DNA of 58,370 nucleotides from Oscillospiraceae bacterium (GTDB lineage: Bacteria; Bacillota; Clostridia; Oscillospirales; Ruminococcaceae). The notes beneath the pieces were generated by a model that saw only the letters and a list, made by a program, of their open reading frames with translations, searched no databases and had not been told where the DNA came from. Positions 7,843 through 15,866 of the stretch are shown one piece after another (the first letter of the stretch is position 1; each line of letters opens with the position of its first letter). The stretch lies in contig JAFWQJ010000030.1 in the NCBI GenBank assembly GCA_017545185.1, positions 1 through 58,370 on the forward strand, in the 5' to 3' direction. Both the position numbers and the translations under genes were made by a program.

Positions 7843-10041
7843 TCAAATCGGGGTATATGTCGCACTGACCAGTGCACCCTTATGATCGTAAGTTGCGTTG
7901 ACATAACCGCGCAGCGTATAGCCGGGTCTTTTGTTGTCTATGTCGGCCTGATTCTGCTGTGCCAGTGTGATGTGGCATCGGTTCATGCCGTAAGTCGGGT
8001 CATAGTTCCACCACGTACCGTCGATCAGCACCTGACACCAATAGTGGTGCGACCCGTGCCATGCATAGACGACGCGGGAGGTAAAGCCCGCACGCTTGAA
8101 CGTGAAGTCGAGCGCAGAGGCCAGATGATAGCAGACGCCGCCGTTCCTGTTGATACAGGTGTCGATCAGCGTTTGCCAGCCGGCATTCAGGAGCTGGTCG
8201 GTCGTGCGCGCAACCTCGATCTCCCTGTACTTGTACTTCGCACAGAAGCTTTGATACACGCCGTTTACTGTCTTTGCGGAATTGGCAATGACTTCGTCAA
8301 ACTTTTTCGCACGGTTGTTGCGGGCGGAGCCGTTTGCGTCGATCGTGCAGCCGTCCACGGTTGCGGAAACGACCATAACGCCGTCTGCACCGAAGTAGCT
8401 GGACTGATTCGGAAGCTCCTGCCAGCCGATCTGGGCGATGCCGTTTGCGTCTGCGTAGTATTTCTTGCCGTTTGCAGCGGTATAAAGACCTGTTGCCGCT
8501 GTACCGTCTGCATTGAACAGGTAGGTCTTGTCACCGATCACGGTCGGGGCTGTCGCCATGACACCGTTTGAATCAAAATAATACTTCGCATTGCCGATCG
8601 TCTGCCAGCCGGTCGTCATGACGCAGTTTGCATCAAAGTAATACTTTGCCGTACCGATCGTCTGCAGACCCGTCACGGCGAGGCCGTCCGCTCCGGCATA
8701 ATACTTGCTGCCGTTCGGTGCGGTATACCAGCCGGTCATCGGCGTTCCTTCCGAAGTGATAAGATAGGTCTTTCCGTCGATGACATGCGGCTCCGTCGCA
8801 AGGGCACAGTTTTCATCGAAGTAATACTTTTTGCCGTCGATCGTCTGCCAGCCAGACACCAGTGCGCCGTCTGCACCGGCATAGTACTTTTTGCCGCTGT
8901 CAGCCGTGTACCAGCCCTTGATCATGTTGCCGTCGGGATCGAATAGATACTTTTTGCCGTCGATCACCGTCGGCTCGACTGTGATGCTGCCGTCCGGGTT
9001 CAGATAGTATTTCTTGTCGCCGACCGTGATCAAGCCTGTGCGGCGCTTGCCGTCCGCATCAAAGAAGCAGCGCAGCGTCCTGCCGTCGTCAACCGTGATG
9101 TTCTGAAAACCGGTCTGCATGACACCTTCGTTATTAAAGTAGTATGTGTCATTGCCGATTTCGGTGAGACCCGTCACCATCACGCCGCCCTCACCGAAAT
9201 ACCGTCTGCCGTCCTTGGTATCGGCAAATCCTGTCACCATAACGCCGTCATCGCCGAACAGATAGGTCTTGCCTGACGCGGTGTACAGACCGGTATAGAT
9301 CTCGCCGGTATCAAGCATTTTATACTGCTGCCCGTTGATGACATTCCAGCCGGTCAGGGCACCCTTTTCCGGATCAACATAAAACCGTTTTCCGTCTGCA
9401 TCGGTGATGAAGCCCGAGACTTTGCCCTTGTCCGGGTCGGCATAGAACTGTTTGCCGTCCTCTTCCGTGATCCAGCCTGCGAGAATCCCGTGCGACTTCG
9501 GATCGTAATAACGGGTGATGCCGTCCGTGGCCGCAGTCTGCCAGCCGGTTTTCAGCATACCGCCGTCTGTGAACAGATAGAGTTCACCGTCAATCAGCAT
9601 TTCGCCGTAGGCATCCTCATAGACCCATTCGCCGTCCGCCGTCAGCTGCCATTTGCTGCAGACCCCGTATTCGTCGAAATCGAGCGTCCGTTTGCCGGTC
9701 GTCACCTTTCCGGTGCGCTTGCCGTCCTCTTTTGTGACATAATAGGTTTCTCCGCGCCATTCGACCCAGCCGAAAACAGCTTCGCCTTTTTTGTTATAGA
9801 AGTAACGCTTGCCGTCAACGGTCTGCCAGCCGAGCTGCTGCACGCCGTTCGGTGCAAACACATAGGCGATGCCGTCGATCGTGACGGTACCTGTCGCTTT
9901 TTTGCCGTTCGCATCATAATAATAACGCTTCCCGTTCTCGGTCTTCCAGCTGGCTTCCGCAGCAAAAGCAGGGAGCGCAAGCGCAGACGCTGCACTCAGG
10001 CAGACAGCCGAAAGCGCGATCACGGTCAGGGATCGTTTCAT
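7843..10041 (-). CDS. Secreted cell-wall-binding-repeat protein with C-terminal transglutaminase-like domain
   Basis: This 732-residue protein has a signal peptide (cut near AFAAEA), about 26 tandem aromatic/Gly repeats of 17-25 residues like those in choline- and glucan-binding proteins (units such as GWQTIDGKKYYFD), and a C-terminal transglutaminase/protease-like domain of about 150 residues. The putative catalytic triad is visible: Cys in NGGVCYHLASA, His in GSHHYWCQV, and Asp in WWNYDPTYG. The repeats should hold the protein on wall polymer or glycan while the thiol domain cuts or cross-links a peptide. It is the first gene of the operon ending in the O-acyltransferase pair. GAGGTG precedes the ATG at 10041; a longer frame to 10092 has no such site and no signal peptide at its start. 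Confidence 0.88.
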   Translation of the reverse strand: MKRSLTVIALSAVCLSAASALALPAFAAEASWKTENGKRYYYDANGKKATGTVTIDGIAYVFAPNGVQQLGWQTVDGKRYFYNKKGEAVFGWVEWRGETYYVTKEDGKRTGKVTTGKRTLDFDEYGVCSKWQLTADGEWVYEDAYGEMLIDGELYLFTDGGMLKTGWQTAATDGITRYYDPKSHGILAGWITEEDGKQFYADPDKGKVSGFITDADGKRFYVDPEKGALTGWNVINGQQYKMLDTGEIYTGLYTASGKTYLFGDDGVMVTGFADTKDGRRYFGEGGVMVTGLTEIGNDTYYFNNEGVMQTGFQNITVDDGRTLRCFFDADGKRRTGLITVGDKKYYLNPDGSITVEPTVIDGKKYLFDPDGNMIKGWYTADSGKKYYAGADGALVSGWQTIDGKKYYFDENCALATEPHVIDGKTYLITSEGTPMTGWYTAPNGSKYYAGADGLAVTGLQTIGTAKYYFDANCVMTTGWQTIGNAKYYFDSNGVMATAPTVIGDKTYLFNADGTAATGLYTAANGKKYYADANGIAQIGWQELPNQSSYFGADGVMVVSATVDGCTIDANGSARNNRAKKFDEVIANSAKTVNGVYQSFCAKYKYREIEVARTTDQLLNAGWQTLIDTCINRNGGVCYHLASALDFTFKRAGFTSRVVYAWHGSHHYWCQVLIDGTWWNYDPTYGMNRCHITLAQQNQADIDNKRPGYTLRGYVNATYDHKGALVSATYTPI
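8390..9960 (-). repeat. Tandem coding repeats of the wall-binding protein
   Basis: About 26 degenerate units of roughly 50-75 bp encode the aromatic repeats described for the enclosing gene. The DNA copies are diverged, so this is an old protein repeat and not a satellite or CRISPR array. Confidence 0.85.
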
Positions 10042-10105
10042 TCCGAGCACCTCATTTCTTTGATTGCGCGGCCGTTTCCGGAATTCGCGCATACATATTC
10101 AACAT

Positions 10106-10134
10106 ATTATATCACATGGCGAAATCTTTGTCAA
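10106..10134 (-). promoter_or_regulatory. Consensus sigma-A promoter of the O-acetylation operon
   Basis: TTGACA (10134-10129) and TATAAT (10111-10106) on the minus strand are 17 bp apart, 65 bp ahead of the ATG at 10041. It is the only strong promoter seen for the four genes down to 4202. Confidence 0.85.
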
Positions 10135-10188
10135 GCGTTCAGACGGGGGAGTAAATTATGAAATTTTTGTTAATCTTGATCCGGGATA

Positions 10189-10217
10189 TTGACAGGTTAA
10201 AAGAAATATGCTATTAT
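10189..10217 (+). promoter_or_regulatory. Sigma-A promoter of the dockerin-solute-binding gene
   Basis: TTGACA (10189-10194) and TATTAT (10212-10217) are 17 bp apart, 60 bp ahead of the ATG at 10277. It is divergent from the O-acetylation operon promoter, about 55 bp away. Confidence 0.8.
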
Positions 10218-10276
10218 ATTGCTTAATCCAATCCATTCCATTCCGACATTTGATTTTTACAGCGAAAGGATCAGTT

Positions 10277-11845
10277 ATGAAAAACATGACAAAAAGAACG
10301 GTTAGCCTCATTTCTGCAATCCTGCTCTGCGCAGGCAGCACAGTCAGCGCATTTGCCGAAGCCGGGCAAGATTTGTATCTGCGGGGGGACATTAACAGAG
10401 ACGGAGCGGTGACAGTCGAGGATGCACAGCTCGGGCTGATCGCGTACACAAATCAGGTAGCAAAAAAACCGACGGGGCTGAATGATCTTCAGATGCTGGC
10501 TGTCAATGTTTTATCTGACGGTGCGTTTGATTTACTTGACGTACAGTGCATTCTGAAATACTACGTGGAGAACAATGTCAGCAAAAGAAACGTCTCATGG
10601 GATCAGGTGACGGGCCGTGACCAGCTGACTGTTCCGGATACCGGCGACGAGCTGGTCATCAGTGTCATTAACGACAATGCAGATGTCCGCATCATGATCG
10701 AACAGTTTGTGGAACGTCATCCGGAATATAAGAACAGGATCCGTATGGAGGTTCTTTCTCAGCCCGATGAAAATGGGTATTCGAACTATTCTGTAGAAGA
10801 CTTTGAGAATTATCTTGCGAGCTCTCCTGATCCTGACATCTTCTGCCTTAGTTGCAGTATTATGTTCAACAGCTTGAATAACGATGCAATTTCACTCCCG
10901 GTTTCCGCACTCGGCTTTAAGGAATCCGATTTCGCAAATATGTATCCCTATACACTGGAAGCCGGAACAAGCCTGAACGGAGATCTGAAGGCACTGACAC
11001 CTACAGCGTCACCGTGCGGCTTCGCCTATCGTACCGATCTTGCCGAAAAATATCTTGGAGTGAAAACGCCTGACGAAATGCAGAAGTTGATCGGTACCTG
11101 GGAGGGCTTTGAAAAGACTGCGAAAACAGTTCATGACAAATCTGACGGAAAAACTGCGTTTTGTGATGAGTGGGAGGGGTTTGTACGTGCAGCAAGCTGT
11201 AACCTCACGGAACCGTGGCTGAATGCACAGAATGAGACGGTGATCCCGGAGTCAATGAAGCAGACAGCGGAACGTTATGTATCTTTTGCAAAAAACGGAT
11301 ATTTTTCTGATTGCAGGAGAGATGATGAAAAATGGACGCAAACCGTGCAGAGCGATGCGCTTTTCGGCTTCTTTGCTTTATCAGTGAGGCTGCCGGAGGA
11401 TATTATGCTGTTTATATACAGTTGCGGTGAAGACAGCGATTATTACGGGAAATTCAATCTGGTGCAGGGTCCGTCCGCTTTCAATTGGCCGGTTGATTAC
11501 CTGCTTGTTTCCCAGCATTGCGATAATAAAGCTCTGGCTTACCAGTTCCTGAATGAATTTACAGTCAAGGAAGATACAATGACTGAGTTTTGTCAATCAA
11601 CCTGCAATGTTACGAACAACTCCGCAGTAATGAAGAAACTGGCTGCTTCAGACGAAGGGTGTGAGGTTTTCGGCGGCCAAAAGATAGTTAGTCTGCTGGA
11701 TGAAATTGCGGCTGCTTCTCATACACCGAAAGAGTATTCGCAGTCTTGTTCATTCAAGCCAGACGATTTTATGAATTATGTAGAAAATGCAGTTCTTAAT
11801 AATGATCCTCTTGATGAATGCTACCGTCAGTTCTGTTGTAAATGA
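10277..11845 (+). CDS. Secreted dockerin-extracellular solute-binding protein fusion
   Basis: This 522-residue protein has a signal peptide ending near AFAEAG, then a type-I dockerin-like module directly at the N terminus, then a family-1 extracellular solute-binding domain to the end. The first dockerin repeat is good (DINRDGAVTVEDAQLGLI); the second (VNVLSDGAFDLLDVQCIL) is degenerate at the calcium ligands. The binding domain shows ADVRIMIEQFVERHPEY, DPDIFCLSC and CGFAYRTDLAEKYLGVKTP, as in ABC sugar-binding proteins. There is no lipobox, so unlike normal Gram-positive binding proteins it would be held at the surface by cohesin contact instead of lipid. No transporter genes are adjacent. 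The ATG at 10277 follows GAAAGGA and fits the signal peptide. Confidence 0.82.
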   Translation: MKNMTKRTVSLISAILLCAGSTVSAFAEAGQDLYLRGDINRDGAVTVEDAQLGLIAYTNQVAKKPTGLNDLQMLAVNVLSDGAFDLLDVQCILKYYVENNVSKRNVSWDQVTGRDQLTVPDTGDELVISVINDNADVRIMIEQFVERHPEYKNRIRMEVLSQPDENGYSNYSVEDFENYLASSPDPDIFCLSCSIMFNSLNNDAISLPVSALGFKESDFANMYPYTLEAGTSLNGDLKALTPTASPCGFAYRTDLAEKYLGVKTPDEMQKLIGTWEGFEKTAKTVHDKSDGKTAFCDEWEGFVRAASCNLTEPWLNAQNETVIPESMKQTAERYVSFAKNGYFSDCRRDDEKWTQTVQSDALFGFFALSVRLPEDIMLFIYSCGEDSDYYGKFNLVQGPSAFNWPVDYLLVSQHCDNKALAYQFLNEFTVKEDTMTEFCQSTCNVTNNSAVMKKLAASDEGCEVFGGQKIVSLLDEIAAASHTPKEYSQSCSFKPDDFMNYVENAVLNNDPLDECYRQFCCK

Positions 11846-11863
11846 TTTCTGTGAATATTATGC

Positions 11864-11903
11864 AAGCAGCCCTGCCGAGAAAAAACGGCGGGGCTGCTTT
11901 TTA
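11864..11903 (+). terminator. Rho-independent terminator
   Basis: AAGCAGCCC-TGCCG pairs with CGGC-GGGGCTGCTT around an A-rich loop and is followed by TTTTTATTTT. It lies between the convergent dockerin-binding-protein and DUF4003-like genes. Confidence 0.85.
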
Positions 11904-11906
11904 TTT

Positions 11907-12872
11907 TCAGCAGGTGGAAATAATTGTTGCAGACGTAGCAGCACTGACTGCGATCATGACCGCGATATAGATCGCCGCATTGACGGAGATGTATTCCGTG
12001 ATCGCGTAATGCGGCTTCTGCAGCGTGGAAAGGATCATCGCGGCGTGCATCAGGCGCGTCTGCTGATCTTCTCCGAAAAAGCCCTTGTATTCCGGATGTT
12101 CTGCCAGAACAGCGTCGATCTCAAGGATCTCCGCGGCAGTCTGTGCAGGGTCAAGCTCCGGGAGCGCTAATGCAGCAAGGATCGTCATGCGGATGTCCTT
12201 TGCGTATTTCCGGCCGTTCTGCGCCAGCGCTTCATACAGTGCCGCGATGCGTCTGCACTTTTCTTCGACAGGCGCATCCGACAGCGCAAATACATGCGAA
12301 AGCGTCTGTACGGCATTGTCGTTCGCAAATTTCCGCAGATATGTATAGATCTGTTCCGTTTCCGCAATCAGCATCTCATCTGCCTTCTGAGACTGTGCCA
12401 GCATCACGCAGTACGGTGCATCCTCGGTGCCGGTCAGCAGCGGATGCAGCTTCTGCATCTTTTTATACAGCGCACGGCTTCGCTCGATCACGGCCGGGAT
12501 CTGCTCCGGACTGCAGGTGTCATCGAGCAGAAAAGCTGTCGTCGCAAGATGCGAGGAATCAATATAGCTCTTTTTCAGCAGCTGATAATTCTGCTGTACG
12601 CGGGCAAGCTTGGTTTCCGGCTCACCGCTCAGCAGCATCGAGCTGCAGGTGAACATTTCCGCGCTGGCACGGAATGAGGAAAACATCCCTTCCTTTGATT
12701 TCAGCAGTTTGCGGCACTGTTCCAGATTTTCCGCATCGGCAGCCGTATTCTTTGCGCAGAACAGGTTTGCACAGGCTGCGTAGTTGACGCCGGTATCAAG
12801 CTTGAACACCGATTTCAGTACCCGGAAATTCTCAAAATAGCTTGCAATGACAGCGTTCATTTCTTCGTTCAT
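11907..12872 (-). CDS. DUF4003-like protein
   Basis: This 321-residue, mostly alpha-helical protein resembles the DUF4003 family in its opening (FENFRVLKSVFKLDTG), in the segment SSFRASAEMFTCSSMLL and in the regularly spaced helices. A hydrophobic stretch of about 22 residues (AAIYIAVMIAVSAATSATII) sits at the extreme C terminus, so it may be tail-anchored with the bulk in the cytosol. The molecular function of the family is not known. It begins 14 bases after the CobW-like gene stops, with AGGAGGT as ribosome-binding site, so the two are expected to be made together. Confidence 0.6.
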   Translation of the reverse strand: MNEEMNAVIASYFENFRVLKSVFKLDTGVNYAACANLFCAKNTAADAENLEQCRKLLKSKEGMFSSFRASAEMFTCSSMLLSGEPETKLARVQQNYQLLKKSYIDSSHLATTAFLLDDTCSPEQIPAVIERSRALYKKMQKLHPLLTGTEDAPYCVMLAQSQKADEMLIAETEQIYTYLRKFANDNAVQTLSHVFALSDAPVEEKCRRIAALYEALAQNGRKYAKDIRMTILAALALPELDPAQTAAEILEIDAVLAEHPEYKGFFGEDQQTRLMHAAMILSTLQKPHYAITEYISVNAAIYIAVMIAVSAATSATIISTC

Positions 12873-12886
12873 AGAAACCTCCTGTG

Positions 12887-13861
12887 TTAAATGCAGACAT
12901 AATCGTCCGCAAGATTGACCGAACGGATATGCCGGTCAATTGCATCAAGTGACAGATGCTCGCCGATCACGATCAGCACGGGCTGCCCCTCCGGCACCGG
13001 CGCGATCTCCGTTTTCCCGTTGACCGCATTCAGCTTCATCCAGCTGCCGTCATCGGACTGAAATGAGCCCTTGATCCTGTGGATCTCCCCGCAGGCGGAA
13101 TCCGAAAGGAGTGCGTCCAGCAGCGGATCAAGCTTTTCGTCCGGTATCCGGAACCGCATGAAGTAATGCACCGTGTTCTGCAGCGCCTCTGTCCGGTATT
13201 TTTTGACATAGGACGCATTCTGCCAGCCGGCCTCCGTCAGCTGACGGAAATCGTCATCCGTGAACGTGTCCCAGTCTTTCGCGAGCAGCTGCTCCCGCGA
13301 GAATCTCCGGCTGCACCGGATCGCAGCCAGTGCCGGATTCAGCCGTTCCAGAACCGCAGCGGCAGCGGCTTCCGCATCATCCGCCGCATTCAGCTTGCTG
13401 AGCACCAGCTTTCCGCAGCAGGCAGCCTCCGAGGCAAGCAGATACGACATTTCGTCAGACAGATCCTCCCGCAGATGCGCGTCGCAGACAGTCAGGATAC
13501 TGCCGATTTCATACCACCTGTCCAGCGGGGATTCGTACAGCAGATCGAAGAACTCGTCCATATCGAAAATGCCGGACGGCTCTACGATGATGCGGTCAAA
13601 ATGCTGCATCCCGAGCGCGATCAGCTGCGTGCGGAACCGCCGTCTGTGACAGTGCGGGTCGGTGCAGCCGGAGACCGTTTGCAGCAGGCAGTTTTCGCAT
13701 TTCAGCTCCTGCAGCAGGAGCATATCGACATTGACGGCGCCGAAATCGTTTTCCAGCACGGCGATCTTTTCGCCGCGGTCAAGACAGTACCGCGCATAGC
13801 GGAGCAGAAAGGTCGTTTTACCGACACCGAGAATGCCGTTGATCAGGTCGATCTTTGTCAA
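12887..13861 (-). CDS. CobW/COG0523-family G3E GTPase
   Basis: This 324-residue protein has the P-loop GILGVGKTT (residues 9-17), LENDFGAVNVD (switch-type block), the EPSGI motif, and a diverged guanine-recognition site SKLNAAD where most relatives have NKxD. A Cys-rich stretch (CENCLLQTVSGCTDPHCHRR) replaces the usual CxCC metal site; this could still bind zinc. Family members act as metallochaperones or metal-cofactor insertases, but the client cannot be deduced here. The start is TTG at 13861: AAGGAGTG lies 7 bases ahead and no in-frame ATG fits. A strong promoter lies 30 bp upstream of it. Confidence 0.85.
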   Translation of the reverse strand: MTKIDLINGILGVGKTTFLLRYARYCLDRGEKIAVLENDFGAVNVDMLLLQELKCENCLLQTVSGCTDPHCHRRRFRTQLIALGMQHFDRIIVEPSGIFDMDEFFDLLYESPLDRWYEIGSILTVCDAHLREDLSDEMSYLLASEAACCGKLVLSKLNAADDAEAAAAAVLERLNPALAAIRCSRRFSREQLLAKDWDTFTDDDFRQLTEAGWQNASYVKKYRTEALQNTVHYFMRFRIPDEKLDPLLDALLSDSACGEIHRIKGSFQSDDGSWMKLNAVNGKTEIAPVPEGQPVLIVIGEHLSLDAIDRHIRSVNLADDYVCI

Positions 13862-13892
13862 GCGTCAGCACTCCTTCCGTTGATACAGTCCT

Positions 13893-13921
13893 ATTATAGC
13901 GCAATTCGGCGCATCTTGCAA
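13893..13921 (-). promoter_or_regulatory. Sigma-A promoter of the CobW-like operon
   Basis: TTGCAA (13921-13916) and TATAAT (13898-13893) on the minus strand are 17 bp apart. Confidence 0.75.
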
Positions 13922-13982
13922 GCAATATTTAGAAAAATCATATAATCTTAATCTGTCCGAACGGGCTGTTTTTTGAAAACGG

Positions 13983-14010
13983 TGTAAGTTTTTCTGCATT
14001 TTGTTGTCTA
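13983..14010 (+). promoter_or_regulatory. Candidate ECF-type promoter for the sigma factor operon
   Basis: TGTAAG (13983-13988) and TGTCTA (14005-14010) are 16 bp apart, just ahead of the ECF sigma gene. No sigma-A-like pair is seen there, so self-activation is plausible. Confidence 0.4.
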
Positions 14011-14035
14011 TATAGGTGAAGGATAAAGAAAGGCG

Positions 14036-14602
14036 GTGATTGCCATAGAAGATGCACAGATTCTTTCGATGCTGCGGAATCGGGATGAACACGCCCTCGA
14101 AGTGACCTCGGAACAATACGGCGCGCTCTGCCGGAAGATCGCGTGCGATATTCTGGGGAATGAGCAGGACGCCGAGGAATGTCTGAACGACGCGCTGCTG
14201 CAGATCTGGAATTCGATCCCGCCGGCTGAGCCGGAAAACTACTGCGCGTATCTGATGAAAGCCGTGCGCAATCATGCACTGAACCGGTATAAAGCCGGAC
14301 ACAGCGGAAAGCGCGGCGGGGGTCAGCAGGCTGCTGCACTGGACGAGCTTTCCGAGCTTCTGCCGGCGTCTGACAATGTGCTTTCCGAGCTTGAGAAACG
14401 CGAGCTTCTTGCGGCGATCACGCGCTTTCTGCAGAAGCTCCCGCAGAAGCAGCGCAGTCTGTTTGTCCGCAGATACTGGGGCTTTACGTCGTTTGACGAG
14501 CTGGCAGAAGCGTTCGGGATGCGCGAGAACAATGTACAGGTCACGCTGTCGCGCATCCGGAAAAAGCTGCTGGCCTATCTGAAAGAGGAGGGATTGCTGT
14601 GA
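14036..14602 (+). CDS. ECF-type RNA polymerase sigma factor
   Basis: This 188-residue sigma-70-family protein contains regions 2 and 4 only. Region 2 includes ILGNEQDAEECLNDALLQIW (residues 39-58); region 4 includes LPQKQRSLFVRRYWGFTSFD and the recognition helix GMRENNVQVTLSRIRKKL. It should direct polymerase to a small stress or surface regulon. The best start is GTG at 14036, although the nearest purine-rich tract is close to it. It overlaps the next gene by four bases (GTGA), which points to translational coupling with its anti-sigma factor. Confidence 0.88.
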   Translation: MIAIEDAQILSMLRNRDEHALEVTSEQYGALCRKIACDILGNEQDAEECLNDALLQIWNSIPPAEPENYCAYLMKAVRNHALNRYKAGHSGKRGGGQQAAALDELSELLPASDNVLSELEKRELLAAITRFLQKLPQKQRSLFVRRYWGFTSFDELAEAFGMRENNVQVTLSRIRKKLLAYLKEEGLL

Positions 14603-15783
14603 ATGGAATGAAACTGTCCGAAATGCTGAACGGTCTGCCGGATGATATGATCCTTGCTGCATATACCGGTTCATACCGAACAGCGCAGCCCAAGTCCGCG
14701 GCAGATTTTGCAGCCGGTCAGGCTGTGCAGCAGGGGAGTACAGCACGCATTTCCGCGCCGCGCTGGATCACAGCGGCCGCACTGGCTGCCTGTATGCTGT
14801 TTGCGGTCGGCGTCGCTGCGGTGCTGATCCGCTCAGACCGAGAAGAACTGACGATGCAGAGTATGCAGGAAGATTCCGCGGTGCAGGAGATTACTGCTGA
14901 ATATACAGATATTTCTTCTGTGTCCGCAGAGTTAACTGTGAAATCAAATCAAACAGAGACATTAACAGAACTGAAACAGGGAGATTATGCTATTACCAGC
15001 GATTCTAAGATTATGGCAACAGAGCCAAGCACCGGACTGACTGTTGGTTCTGTGAATGCTTTTAATATAAATCAGAATACTGTTTCAACTGCAAATCATA
15101 CGCATCAAGCGGAAGAAACAAGTGATTCGCCGAAAAGCAGCAGCACAGCGACAGAATCCTATGAACAGAGAATGAAAGCGGAATATGATGCTGTGGTAGA
15201 TAATGCTGTCAGCAATCTGCCGTATAATGATGTTATAAAGAGTACTGTATCAGATGATATCATACTCTGGCACTTGGATGAGACTATGAATCCATGGATG
15301 TCCCATAGCGAGGGCCCCGTTTCAATGAACAATCGTTATAAGATAGAGCTTATCCGGAAAATTGATGATAAAAGGATGTATTCCATACAAAAGCCTGAAT
15401 CCGGCGGATTGTTCTACTCCTTTTATGTAAGCAGCGGACTGCAATGTACTGCATACATCACAAAGGCTCTCTCCTTCGCTGATTATAGCGCAATCAAAAC
15501 AGGTTCCTCTATTGATGATGTTATAGCGATTGAACCCGCAACAACAGCTTACGTCAACAGGAACAAGGTATATGATGAAATGAGCGATGAGGAAGCAGTC
15601 AGCTTTCCGCAGCATATAATCCTGACGGACGGACTGCTTAAACTGACTTATGTCAAAAGCGAAGATACCTATAAAGTGGATAGATTAGATTTCTTCGACG
15701 ATTTTAAGGAATCCGTAGATTATGGCATGGGGTACCCCTGCATCTATGATTACAGTATTTTGCCTGAAGACTATCCGTCATGA
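14599..15783 (+). CDS. Membrane anti-sigma factor-like protein with large extracellular domain
   Basis: This 394-residue protein has a short cytosolic N terminus of about 50 residues (LSEMLNGLPDDMILAAY), one membrane span (about residues 53-75, ITAAALAACMLFAVGVAAVL), then a Thr/Ser-rich linker and an extracellular C-terminal domain of about 200 residues with no family I recognise. Position behind an ECF sigma gene, the four-base overlap and the topology indicate a one-span anti-sigma factor that senses an outside signal. GAGGAGGG precedes the GTG at 14599 by 6 bases. A classic anti-sigma zinc motif (HxxxCxxC) is not present. Confidence 0.72.
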   Translation: MNGMKLSEMLNGLPDDMILAAYTGSYRTAQPKSAADFAAGQAVQQGSTARISAPRWITAAALAACMLFAVGVAAVLIRSDREELTMQSMQEDSAVQEITAEYTDISSVSAELTVKSNQTETLTELKQGDYAITSDSKIMATEPSTGLTVGSVNAFNINQNTVSTANHTHQAEETSDSPKSSSTATESYEQRMKAEYDAVVDNAVSNLPYNDVIKSTVSDDIILWHLDETMNPWMSHSEGPVSMNNRYKIELIRKIDDKRMYSIQKPESGGLFYSFYVSSGLQCTAYITKALSFADYSAIKTGSSIDDVIAIEPATTAYVNRNKVYDEMSDEEAVSFPQHIILTDGLLKLTYVKSEDTYKVDRLDFFDDFKESVDYGMGYPCIYDYSILPEDYPS

Positions 15784-15827
15784 TTCAGGATACGGATTTT
15801 TCCAACTGCGGAATTAGTATATTACAA

Positions 15828-15857
15828 CCCCGCCCGATCATCACAGACCGGGCGGGG
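15828..15857. terminator. Hairpin between convergent genes
   Basis: CCCCGCCCG (15828-15836) pairs with CGGGCGGGG (15849-15857). T-runs on both sides are weak, so termination may be partial. Confidence 0.6.
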
Positions 15858-15866
15858 CAATTCATG

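Noticed and set aside
8390-9960. CRISPR-like or satellite repeat array.
   Set aside because: The repeats are diverged, in frame and encode aromatic wall-binding units; there are no identical repeats with unique spacers.
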